DNA of 9,822 bases from an uncultured Desulfuromonas sp. (lineage in GTDB: Bacteria > Desulfobacterota > Desulfuromonadia > Desulfuromonadales > Trichloromonadaceae): positions 1-9,822 of the forward strand of contig CALJLX010000300.1 in the NCBI GenBank assembly GCA_937982495.1. Reading direction: 5' to 3'. The notes under the pieces are model-generated. The model was not told the DNA's origin and ran no database searches. It saw only the letters and a list, made by a program, of their open reading frames with translations. Shown here piece by piece: positions 1-5,787 of this stretch. Within the stretch, counting starts at the first letter, position 1; the number at the start of each line of letters is the position of its first letter. Made by a program: the position numbers and the translations under genes.

Positions 1-227
1 CAACAGTAATCCTCCTGCACCCGACGGGCATACTCGGCGGCCATGGCGACAATGTCGACCTTGGGATCGGTGACGATCACGCCATCCCAGCCCATGAACG
101 CCCCCCAGGGACGGGTGCCGTCAAAGGTGACCGGCATCTTCTGGTAAGCGCCCTCAACCTCGGCGCTCCCGCCTTGACGGTTATCTACTACGTTTCGTCC
201 CCAACTGGAAAAAATGACTTGAGACAA
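1..227 (-). CDS. NADPH-Fe(3+) oxidoreductase beta subunit-like (SfrB-like), N-terminal part
   Basis: Only the first 75 codons are inside the window; the gene runs off the left edge. The start is a TTG at 227-225, preceded by a good ribosome binding site GGGAGG at 239-234 with a 6-base gap. The peptide begins MSQVIFSSWGRNVVDNR and contains FMGWDGVIV and an AAEYARRVQEDYC segment. From memory this closely resembles the start of Geobacter SfrB, the flavin- and Fe-S-containing, GltD-like subunit of the cytoplasmic NADPH oxidoreductase first purified as an Fe(III) reductase and thought to balance NADPH during acetate oxidation. The last visible Cys would begin the cysteine-rich Fe-S segment of that family. 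The catalytic FAD/NADPH domains are outside the window, so another member of this oxidoreductase family is possible. The gene appears to be the first of its transcript, with a promoter candidate about 100 bases upstream. Confidence 0.6.
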   Translation of the reverse strand, partial: MSQVIFSSWGRNVVDNRQGGSAEVEGAYQKMPVTFDGTRPWGAFMGWDGVIVTDPKVDIVAMAAEYARRVQEDYC

Positions 228-276
228 GATCGACCTCCCGTGAGACCCATTCCCGACCACGTTAAACGAACGGAAA

Positions 277-293
277 TCCCTTGAAAAAAGGGA
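277..293 (-). other. Small hairpin in the leader of the SfrB-like gene
   Basis: TCCCTT at 277-282 pairs perfectly with AAGGGA at 288-293 around a 5-base loop. In the minus-strand transcript it would sit about 50 bases before the TTG start. The stem is short and no known riboswitch was recognised, so a role in the leader RNA is only a guess. Confidence 0.3.
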
Positions 294-326
294 AAGACCA
301 CGCACCTTTACGGCAATCGCCTCTCC

Positions 327-356
327 CTATCTTGTATACAGTATGCAGTTAGATAG
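327..356. promoter_or_regulatory. Palindromic candidate operator over the promoter
   Basis: CTATCT (327-332) and AGATAG (351-356) form a 6-bp inverted repeat flanking an 18-base core. The core begins with the perfect palindrome TGTATACA (333-340) and, read on the minus strand, has a tandem ACTGCAT/ACTGTAT. TGTATAC-type palindromes are typical of operators for GntR-family (FadR/VanR-type) regulators, so a repressor site over the -10 is plausible; which regulator binds cannot be told from sequence alone. Confidence 0.35.
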
Positions 357-361
357 CACAA
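333..361 (-). promoter_or_regulatory. Candidate promoter of the SfrB-like gene
   Basis: On the minus strand a -35-like TTGTGC (361-356) is followed after 17 bases by a -10-like TATACA (338-333), which would start transcription near 326 and give a leader of about 100 bases. Each hexamer departs from the sigma70 consensus, but the spacing is ideal and the region is AT-rich for this genome. The -10 lies inside the palindrome TGTATACA. Confidence 0.4.
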
Positions 362-443
362 ATGGAAGACCTAAAGCAAGGGAAAATTTGCGTATTTTGC
401 CCCACTGAGGGAACCGGCACGCCCCTCGATTGCATTAATTCAC

Positions 444-487
444 CGTCTCGGAACCGCTCCAGGCCGCCCCGTTTCGCCCACGAGACG
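444..487. repeat. 7-bp inverted repeat, long-loop hairpin
   Basis: CGTCTCG at 444-450 is the exact reverse complement of CGAGACG at 481-487, with a 30-base GC-rich loop between them. It lies 55-98 bases past the lipoprotein stop codon. On the minus strand it is followed by AATTAAT rather than a true T-run, so it could be part of that transcript's 3' end but is not a classical terminator. Confidence 0.3.
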
Positions 488-508
488 CTGAAAATACCCG
501 ATGACGCC

Positions 509-525
509 GCGCCGGGAATCGGCGC
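509..525 (-). terminator. GC-rich hairpin after the lipoprotein gene, weak terminator candidate
   Basis: GCGCCG (509-514) pairs with CGGCGC (520-525) around a 5-base loop, beginning 16 bases past the lipoprotein stop. A T-rich TATTTT follows only after about 14 bases in the minus direction, too far for a standard intrinsic terminator, so the call is tentative. Confidence 0.25.
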
Positions 526-541
526 CGACCGCGCCTTACGC

Positions 542-958
542 TCAGGGAAGCGGCGGAAAAGGAGAGACGATCCGCCAGATTCCGGGCGTCATCAACCCCT
601 CCTCCCGATACTCCCACTCAAGACGAAAACGCTCCCGACGCACCGTCGACGAGGGGAGCAGGTTGTATTCCAGAAGATACCAGGCGTCGGCCCGCCGATC
701 CTCATCTGAAAACTCGACCCGCTCCAGGGAAAATTCCACGACCCGCAGATCCTCCCCGGAAAAACGATCCTGGAAACTCTCCCTGACCTGTGCATCCAGA
801 TGCTGGGCCGCGCCGCCGACATCGAGCCAACGTAGACTGCGGGTAAAGTCGTCGCTGGCCGGGCCATGCCGGTCCGCGGGGGAGACCAAGGCGGCGCAGG
901 CCAGAAGCGGCAGGCAGAAAACCGGAACGCACCATCGGCGGAGATCGATCATCTTCAT
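542..958 (-). CDS. Putative small lipoprotein, family not recognised
   Basis: This 138-residue protein starts with a basic n-region (MKMIDLRR) and a hydrophobic stretch ending in LLAC, a lipobox with Cys21 as the expected lipidated residue. The following residues (Ala-Ala) lack the Asp that keeps some lipoproteins in the inner membrane, so outer-membrane attachment facing the periplasm is likely. The mature part of about 118 residues is rich in charged residues, with alternating hydrophobic patterns (VVEFSLERVEF, WYLLEYNLL, FRLEWEYR) that suggest a beta-rich fold, perhaps NTF2-like; this is inference only. A second ATG two codons downstream is possible; the upstream GGGGG fits either start poorly. 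Its 5' end faces the glutaredoxin gene across an 87-bp divergent gap in which only the plus-strand promoter is clear. Function is unknown. Confidence 0.65.
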   Translation of the reverse strand: MKMIDLRRWCVPVFCLPLLACAALVSPADRHGPASDDFTRSLRWLDVGGAAQHLDAQVRESFQDRFSGEDLRVVEFSLERVEFSDEDRRADAWYLLEYNLLPSSTVRRERFRLEWEYREEGLMTPGIWRIVSPFPPLP

Positions 959-982
959 ACGCCCCCTTTTTTCCGGCGAGCC

Positions 983-1010
983 TTGCCAGGGCCGGATCCT
1001 GCGCTAGAAT
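983..1010 (+). promoter_or_regulatory. Sigma70-type promoter of the glutaredoxin gene
   Basis: TTGCCA (983-988) and TAGAAT (1005-1010) are separated by 16 bases, placing the transcription start near 1017 and giving a leader of about 30 bases before the ATG. Each hexamer matches at least four of six consensus positions. Confidence 0.6.
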
Positions 1011-1045
1011 GACCTCTATTCTTTTTGTTCCGGAGTACGGATCCC

Positions 1046-1318
1046 ATGAAAACCGTGGAAATTTACACCAAAAACCATTGCCCTTATTGCTGGCGCGCCA
1101 AAGAACTGTTGCGCATCAAAGGGGTCGATTTCCGGGAAATCGACATCAGCGACAACCCGGAACAGGCCCATAAAATGCGTGAACGCAGCGGCCGGCAAAC
1201 GGTGCCGGAGATTTTCATCGACGGCCGCCTGATCGGCGGCTGCGACGAACTCTTTGAACTGGACGAACGGGGGGAACTGGCCAGGATCCTGGCTCTCACC
1301 CCGCCGTCCGGCGAATGA
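1046..1318 (+). CDS. grxC: Glutaredoxin, dithiol type (GrxC-like)
   Basis: The 90-residue protein is a single thioredoxin-fold glutaredoxin. Visible hallmarks are the dithiol active site CPYC at residues 12-15, the cis-proline motif TVP at 52-54 and the glutathione-binding GGCDEL at 64-69, matching the usual 80-90 residue length of GrxC. It would reduce disulfides and glutathione mixed disulfides in the cytoplasm, using glutathione or another low-molecular-weight thiol/thioredoxin system. The ATG at 1046 is chosen because the protein then begins directly with the first beta strand (KTVEIYTK) and GGAG lies at 1032-1035; a TTG seven codons upstream would add an unlikely tail and leave almost no leader. 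It is the only plus-strand gene, and its last 23 bases overlap the convergent methionine gene. The Trp after CPYC and the extra Cys66 are common in the family. Confidence 0.93.
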   Translation: MKTVEIYTKNHCPYCWRAKELLRIKGVDFREIDISDNPEQAHKMRERSGRQTVPEIFIDGRLIGGCDELFELDERGELARILALTPPSGE

Positions 1319-3143
1319 ACTCCATCAGCTCCAGAGCCAGTTCGACCTTGCCGAAGGGGGGCATGAGATAGTAGCCCCCGCAGCGCCCCCGTCCCGCCTC
1401 GATCAGCTCCCGAGCGATCGCCATCCCTTCCCGCACCCCCGCCTCCCCCTGCTTGCCGCGCATGCGCTCGCGCACCGCCTCGGGCAGGGTAATGCCGGGC
1501 ACTTCGTTGTGCAGAAACTCGGCGTTGCGCTCGCTCACCAGCGGCAAAATACCCACCAGCACCGGAATCCGGAACGGAGCGGTCTTTTCCAGCAGCTCGT
1601 CCAGCACCCGCGTCGAATAGACCGGCTGGGTCTGCACGAAGCGAGCGCCGGCCGCGACCTTCTTGCCGAGCTTACGCAGCTGCCCGTCCATGGTCGCCAG
1701 ATTGGGATTGAAAGCGGCGCCGAGCAGAAACCGGGTGCGGCCGTCGAGTTCGGCGCCGAGGAGGTTTTGTCCGTCATTGAGGGCGGAGAGGAGTTCCAGC
1801 AGACTGACGGAGTTGAGGTCGAACACATTGGTCGCCCCCGACTCCGCCCCCACCGCCACCGGGTCGCCGGTCACCGCCAGAATATTGCGGATACCGAGGA
1901 GATGGGCGCCCATCAGTTCGGAATGGAGACCAATGAGGTTGCGATCGCGGCAGGTCACATGGACGATGACCTCGGTGCCGGTCTCTTCCTGGATGGCCCG
2001 GGCCAGGGCGACGTTGCCGAGACGGATACGCCCCAGGGGGTTTTCCGCCAGGCTGATGGCGTCGACACCGGCGCGGGCCAGGGCGCGGGCGCCGTCGAGC
2101 ACTTTGGCGCAGTTCAGGCCGCGCGGCGGGTCGAGCTCCACGGTCACGATCGGTCGGGCGCCCCAATCGGCGAGAAAATCGGGGCGGGATTCCGGCGGCG
2201 GCGTCACGACAGGCGGCGAAAGATCCGGCGTAAGCACCACCCTCGCTGTCGGCGCGGGAACGAGGTCGGCAAGAGCTTCGGTCAGGGCGCGGATATGTTC
2301 CGGCGTCGTGCCGCAGCAGCCGCCGAGCAGCACCGCTCCGGCCCGCGCCAACTCCCGGCCCATGCCGGCGAAATATTCTGGGGTGGCGAGATAGATATAG
2401 CGCCCCTCCACGTATTCGGGGAAGCCCGAGTTGGGAAAAGCGGAGAGGGGCAGGGCCGAGACGGAGGCCATGCGCGACACCACCCGCAGCAGCTCGCCCG
2501 GCCCGGCGCCGCAATTGGCGCCGATCATCGTGGCCCCGGCTTCCGTCAACCTGAGTGCCGCCTGTTCGGCGGAAATTCCGTCGCGGGTTCGACCCTCCTG
2601 GAGAAAGGCCATCTGCGCCACCACCGGCAACCCCAGCTCGCGGGCGATGGCCACCCCCAGCTCCAGATCGGCGAGGTCGGCGAAGGTTTCAAGGAGAAAG
2701 AGATCCACCCCGCCCTCGGCCAGGGCTTCCATCTGCTCACGCAGGGCGGCTTCCGCCTCTTCCCGGGAGAGCACGCCCCCCTCCCCCCGGGGGCGCTGCA
2801 AGGGTCCCACCGAACCGGCGACATAGGCGTCGTCGGCGGCTTCGCGGGCCAGGCGCGCGCCGGACAGGTTGATGGCGCGGGCCTGGCCTTCCAGCCCGAA
2901 ACCGGCCAGGCGCGGGGCATTGGCCCCGAAGGTATTGGTTTCGAGGAGACGGGAGCCGGCGGCCAGATACTCTTCATGCACCTGCCGGATCAGCTCGGGA
3001 GCGCGCAGGTTGAGACATTCGAAATTGGTGTCGAGCCGGACCCCCCGACTGTAGAGCAGGGTGCCCATGGCGCCGTCGCCGATGATCAGGCGCCGGCCAA
3101 GCTCTTCGAGAAACCGCCGGGAGCGGTCAGTGGCACTGGACAT
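1296..3143 (-). CDS. Bifunctional homocysteine S-methyltransferase / 5,10-methylenetetrahydrofolate reductase
   Basis: This 615-residue protein fuses two TIM-barrel enzymes. Residues about 10-295 are a homocysteine S-methyltransferase domain with DGAMGT (23-28), LETNTFGAN (67-75) and the three zinc-binding cysteines Cys211 (GANC) and Cys276-Cys277 (GGCCGTTPEH). A Pro-rich linker (about 296-320) leads to a MetF-like domain, about 325-615, with VELDPPRG (335-342; Glu336 matches the catalytic Glu of MetF), TGDP (425-428) and TQPVYS (505-510). The second half reduces methylene-THF to methyl-THF with FAD; the first would methylate homocysteine to methionine. The architecture is that of Bacillus YitJ-type proteins and is full length. 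The cobalamin-binding and activation domains of MetH are absent. The ATG at 3143 has only a weak upstream CGGA. The gene lies 87 bp behind the haem-sensor gene, with a strong hairpin in the gap. Confidence 0.93.
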   Translation of the reverse strand: MSSATDRSRRFLEELGRRLIIGDGAMGTLLYSRGVRLDTNFECLNLRAPELIRQVHEEYLAAGSRLLETNTFGANAPRLAGFGLEGQARAINLSGARLAREAADDAYVAGSVGPLQRPRGEGGVLSREEAEAALREQMEALAEGGVDLFLLETFADLADLELGVAIARELGLPVVAQMAFLQEGRTRDGISAEQAALRLTEAGATMIGANCGAGPGELLRVVSRMASVSALPLSAFPNSGFPEYVEGRYIYLATPEYFAGMGRELARAGAVLLGGCCGTTPEHIRALTEALADLVPAPTARVVLTPDLSPPVVTPPPESRPDFLADWGARPIVTVELDPPRGLNCAKVLDGARALARAGVDAISLAENPLGRIRLGNVALARAIQEETGTEVIVHVTCRDRNLIGLHSELMGAHLLGIRNILAVTGDPVAVGAESGATNVFDLNSVSLLELLSALNDGQNLLGAELDGRTRFLLGAAFNPNLATMDGQLRKLGKKVAAGARFVQTQPVYSTRVLDELLEKTAPFRIPVLVGILPLVSERNAEFLHNEVPGITLPEAVRERMRGKQGEAGVREGMAIARELIEAGRGRCGGYYLMPPFGKVELALELMEFIRRTAG

Positions 3144-3180
3144 GAAGCATTCCGTACGGAGAGAGGGTGAGACCGGCGGG

Positions 3181-3212
3181 GCGAACAGGGGGTCGAGTCC
3201 TCCCCTGTTCGC
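3181..3212 (-). other. Strong hairpin between the haem-sensor and methionine genes
   Basis: GCGAACAGGGG at 3181-3191 is the exact reverse complement of CCCCTGTTCGC at 3202-3212, an 11-bp perfect stem with a 10-base loop. It begins 18 bases after the sensor stop codon and ends 37 bases before the methionine-gene ATG on the minus strand. No T-run follows on either strand, so it is not a textbook intrinsic terminator. It may be a Rho-linked terminator, an mRNA 3'-end stabiliser, or a leader element for the downstream gene. No SAM or SAH riboswitch consensus was recognised in the 87-base gap. Confidence 0.6.
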
Positions 3213-3230
3213 GCAAGGCGGCAGCGCTGT

Positions 3231-4466
3231 TCAGTTCGTTTCGCGAAGAATGGCGGTATAGAAGAGATGCCCATCCGACTCGGCCACGGCCAGGGAAAGC
3301 TCCAGCGAAACCTGGGAACCGTCCCGCCGCCGCCCGGGAATTTTGTGCAGTTTGCGAATCAGCTGCGCGGCATTCTTTTTCAGATAATCCTCAACCCCGG
3401 CCTGATGCAGTTCCGCGCACTCCTCATGCACCAGCCGCGCCACGGAAACCCCCATCACCTCACGCTTGCTGAAACCGAAGATGCGCTCGGCCTGGCGGTT
3501 GAAGAGGATGACCTGGCCGGTGGCGAGGAAAGAAACCATGCCGTCGCGCACCGTTTCGGTCATCACCCGGAAGCGTTTTTCCGATTCCTCCAGATGCTCG
3601 GTCTTCTCGCCGAGGTGGACCATCATCTCGTTGAAACCGTCGATCAGGGTGCCGATTTCATCCTGGCCCCGGCGGGGAATCGGTTTTTCGAAACGCCCGG
3701 TGCGGACAATCTCGCGAATCGCCAGCCCCAGCCGGGCCAGGGGCGCGGTCACCGCCATGCGCACCAGCAGTCCCAGGCAGAAGACAAGGGCGAGCAGCAC
3801 CCCCCCCGAATAGAGCAGATCGGTGCGCACCTTGCGCTGGACCTGGGCCTGCAGCTTGCCCAGGGGAATCGAGACCGAGACCGCGCCGATGACCTCGCCG
3901 ATGCGGTAATGGAAGGACTGCTCATTGGGATCGGGGAACATCTCATTGAGGAAGGCCGGCGCCGTGGCGGGGTCGCCGTGGCATTGCAGGCAGCTCTCGT
4001 CGACGCGAAAGGGCTGCAGATAGCGGAAGATCGGCTCCTTGCCGAGATCAATGACGCGATAGCTTTCCCGCTTCTCCGGATCCCCGTAAAACTCCTTGAG
4101 CATGGTCGTTTCCGAGGGATCGGGAGCGTTCTTCGGATTGCGGTAGCGTTCGGAGACCTGGCGGATGGTGTAGCCGACGTCGGCGGCGACCAGGCTGCCG
4201 ATCTGGGTCGAGACCACCTGGGGGATGAGGCCGTAGCGCTCGCGGGTCAGCTCGACCCCCCCTTTCTGCAGTTGGTCGGAAAGGTACTGCCGTCCCCGAG
4301 TCGCCGATGCGGCGATAATCCGCGCCTTCTCCACCGCCTCCTCGACGCTGTAGCCGTGCTGCTGATGGAAGCTGATCCACGAAAAAATCCCAAAGAAGAC
4401 CAGCAGAATCAGCAGGATGACCAGGTTGATCTTGGTCTGCAGACTGCGGTGGCGGAAAAAGTCCAT
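3231..4466 (-). CDS. Membrane haem-binding sensor: DUF3365 (Tll0287-like) + HAMP + PAS, no output domain
   Basis: The 411-residue protein has a first transmembrane helix (about 14-32), a periplasmic region (about 33-215) with a single c-type haem motif CLQCH at 159-163, a second transmembrane helix (about 217-237), a HAMP linker (about 238-292) and a PAS domain (about 297-408). The haem-containing part fits DUF3365/Tll0287-like domains, found in sensors of Fe(III)-respiring deltaproteobacteria. Such proteins would detect redox state or small ligands in the periplasm. Here the protein stops right after the PAS (ILRETN), with no histidine kinase, GGDEF or methyl-accepting domain, and the 87 bases after the stop encode no remnant. 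The ATG at 4466 has AGGGGG eight bases upstream and lies 18 bp after the Nudix stop, so it is probably co-transcribed with rpe and the Nudix gene. Domain calls are firm; ligand and partner are unknown. Confidence 0.88.
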   Translation of the reverse strand: MDFFRHRSLQTKINLVILLILLVFFGIFSWISFHQQHGYSVEEAVEKARIIAASATRGRQYLSDQLQKGGVELTRERYGLIPQVVSTQIGSLVAADVGYTIRQVSERYRNPKNAPDPSETTMLKEFYGDPEKRESYRVIDLGKEPIFRYLQPFRVDESCLQCHGDPATAPAFLNEMFPDPNEQSFHYRIGEVIGAVSVSIPLGKLQAQVQRKVRTDLLYSGGVLLALVFCLGLLVRMAVTAPLARLGLAIREIVRTGRFEKPIPRRGQDEIGTLIDGFNEMMVHLGEKTEHLEESEKRFRVMTETVRDGMVSFLATGQVILFNRQAERIFGFSKREVMGVSVARLVHEECAELHQAGVEDYLKKNAAQLIRKLHKIPGRRRDGSQVSLELSLAVAESDGHLFYTAILRETN

Positions 4467-4484
4467 GGACGGTGCCCCCTTTCC

Positions 4485-5048
4485 TCAGATGCTGAAAACC
4501 CGCTGCAGAAATTGACGCAGAATCTCGGCGGTCAAACCCCAGACCTGATGCCGGCCGACGGTAAAGAAGCCGACCGGGAAGACCCGCCCCTGGTGCCGCC
4601 AGTCCTCTTCGTGATAGATCGCGGGATCGAGCAACCGCGCCAGGGGCAATTCGATGACCTCGGCGACCTCATTGTGATCGATCCGATAGGGGTAGGGCGC
4701 GGGAAAGGTCCCGACAAAGGGGACGACATGGTAGCCGTGGATCGAAATGCAGTCGTCCAGTCGCCCCAATACCTCGACATCCCTGGCGGCGATGCCCATC
4801 TCCTCTTCCGTTTCCCGCAAGGCGGTGGCCTGCGGCCCGGCGTCTTCCACCTGCCAGGCGCCGCCGGGAAAGGAAATCTCGCCCGAGTGGTGATTGAGCT
4901 TCTCGGTGCGGCGGGTAAAGAGCACCCAGTCCTCACCGTCCCGGGCGAAGAGCGGCAGCAGCACCGCCGCCGGGCGCAGCCCGTGCTGGGAAAGATGCTT
5001 CGGCGCCTGGGCGGCAAGGCGCCGGCGCACGGTCTCGGGATCGAGCAT
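4485..5048 (-). CDS. Nudix hydrolase, CoA pyrophosphatase-like (NudL/YeaB type)
   Basis: This 187-residue protein carries the CoA-pyrophosphatase signature LNHHSGEISFPGG (51-63) followed by the Nudix core RETEEEMGI (78-86), whose glutamates bind the catalytic Mg/Mn ions. Upstream, LFTRRTEKL corresponds to the LLTKRS segment of the UPF0035 class. Members hydrolyse CoA, acyl-CoA or oxidised CoA to phosphopantetheine products and 3',5'-ADP, cleaning up or turning over CoA in the cytoplasm. The length matches the family (about 190). The ATG at 5048-5046 overlaps the rpe stop (TGATG), so translation is probably coupled to rpe. The family is confident; substrate specificity is inferred from motif similarity only. 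Confidence 0.88.
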   Translation of the reverse strand: MLDPETVRRRLAAQAPKHLSQHGLRPAAVLLPLFARDGEDWVLFTRRTEKLNHHSGEISFPGGAWQVEDAGPQATALRETEEEMGIAARDVEVLGRLDDCISIHGYHVVPFVGTFPAPYPYRIDHNEVAEVIELPLARLLDPAIYHEEDWRHQGRVFPVGFFTVGRHQVWGLTAEILRQFLQRVFSI

Positions 5049-5704
5049 CAGGCGCCGGCGTTGCGCTTGAGGGCGGCGATGGTTTCCCGGTAGTCGTCGG
5101 TGCCGAAGACGGCGCTGCCGGCCACCAGCACATCGGCTCCGGCGGCAACGATGCGGCCGATATTCTCGGTCTTGACCCCGCCGTCGACTTCCAGCTCCAC
5201 TTCTAGTCCCCGTTCCGCGATCATCCGCCGCAGAGTCGCGATCTTGCCCAGACAGGAGGGGATAAAACTCTGGCCGCCGAAGCCGGGGTTGACCGACATC
5301 ACCAACACCAGATCGAGATCGTCGAGGATCAGGTCGAGGGCCGCCACCGGAGTCGCCGGATTGATGGACACCCCGGCCTTTTTGCCGAGGGAACGAATAA
5401 GCTGCACAGTGCGATGCAGATGGGGAACCGTCTCCTGATGCACGGTGAGGATATCGGCGCCGGCCTTGGCGAAATCGGGGATATAGCGGTCGGGATTTTC
5501 AATCATCAGGTGCACGTCGAGGGGCAGGTTCGTCACCTTGCGCGCCGCTTCGACGACCAGCGGACCGATGGTGATGTTCGGCACGAAATGGCCGTCCATG
5601 ACATCCACATGCACATAATCGGCGCCGCCCGCCTCGATGGCACGGATTTCTTCCCCGAGGCGGGAAAAATCCGCCGACAGAATGGAGGGAGCGATTTTGA
5701 CCAT
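5048..5704 (-). CDS. rpe: Ribulose-phosphate 3-epimerase
   Basis: The 218-residue protein is a full-length TIM-barrel epimerase interconverting ribulose 5-phosphate and xylulose 5-phosphate in the pentose phosphate pathway. It begins MVKIAPSILSADFSRL, as the family does, and contains HVDVMDGHFVPN (32-43), HLMIENP (65-71), SVNPGFGGQSF (137-147) and LEVDGGV (171-177). His32, Asp34, His65 and Asp174 correspond to the metal ligands, and Asp34 and Asp174 to the acid/base pair. The ATG at 5704 is preferred over an in-frame start 20 codons upstream because the family begins at MVKIAPS and GGAG lies 10 bases before it. It heads the tight rpe - Nudix - haem-sensor run; the Nudix gene overlaps its stop by one base. 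Upstream are 123 bp with two hairpins and a weak promoter candidate. Confidence 0.96.
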   Translation of the reverse strand: MVKIAPSILSADFSRLGEEIRAIEAGGADYVHVDVMDGHFVPNITIGPLVVEAARKVTNLPLDVHLMIENPDRYIPDFAKAGADILTVHQETVPHLHRTVQLIRSLGKKAGVSINPATPVAALDLILDDLDLVLVMSVNPGFGGQSFIPSCLGKIATLRRMIAERGLEVELEVDGGVKTENIGRIVAAGADVLVAGSAVFGTDDYRETIAALKRNAGA

Positions 5705-5762
5705 TATTAATATTTCTCCAGCGCTGAAACCGCCACATCCCCAGCGGAAGCGGCGTCTGTTC

Positions 5763-5787
5763 AAAAAGGATAACCGCCTATCTTTTT
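5763..5787 (-). other. A/T-armed hairpin upstream of rpe
   Basis: AAAAA-GATA (5763-5772, with one bulged G at 5768) pairs with TATC-TTTTT (5779-5787) around ACCGCC. On the minus strand the 3' arm ends in TTTTT, so it resembles a terminator, but only the four GATA/TATC pairs contain any G-C. It may assist the upstream terminator or form the start of the rpe leader. Confidence 0.3.

Larger units (their letters stand above)
228..541. other. Intergenic region with regulatory-looking repeats, no gene seen
   Basis: This 314-base stretch lies between the SfrB-like gene and the lipoprotein gene, both on the minus strand. Short open frames exist but none has a protein-like composition or a convincing ribosome binding site. 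It holds a leader hairpin (277-293), a candidate promoter with a palindrome (327-361), a 7-bp inverted repeat (444-487) and a GC-rich hairpin (509-525). The part nearest the SfrB-like gene (about 241-360) is visibly more AT-rich than the coding DNA around it. Confidence 0.6.

Noticed and set aside
362..709. Short plus-strand frames in the left intergenic region and over the lipoprotein gene.
   Set aside because: Composition is Arg/Pro-rich and non-protein-like, there is no ribosome binding site, and most of their length is antisense to the lipoprotein gene.
1280..1293. A 14-bp perfect palindrome near the end of the glutaredoxin gene considered as a terminator for the methionine gene.
   Set aside because: It gives only a 5-bp stem with a GATC loop, has no T-run on either side, and lies within the glutaredoxin coding sequence, where codons explain it.
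1254..3170. A 638-codon open frame on the plus strand covering the methionine gene.
   Set aside because: It is antisense to a fully motif-bearing enzyme, has a low-complexity Gln/His/Gly/Arg-rich composition and no recognisable domain; a long stop-free antisense frame is expected in GC-rich coding DNA.
3144..3230. A SAM- or SAH-responsive riboswitch upstream of the methionine gene.
   Set aside because: None of the conserved cores of the SAM or SAH riboswitch classes that I know could be matched in the 87-base gap; only a simple hairpin is present.
3267..5093. A 608-codon open frame on the plus strand across the sensor, Nudix and rpe genes.
   Set aside because: It spans three real genes antisense, has shadow-like composition rich in Asp, Gly, Gln and His, and shows no domain.
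5705..5764. An in-frame 20-codon N-terminal extension of rpe.
   Set aside because: The family begins at MVKIAPS, a ribosome binding site precedes that ATG, and the extension overlaps promoter- and hairpin-like DNA.
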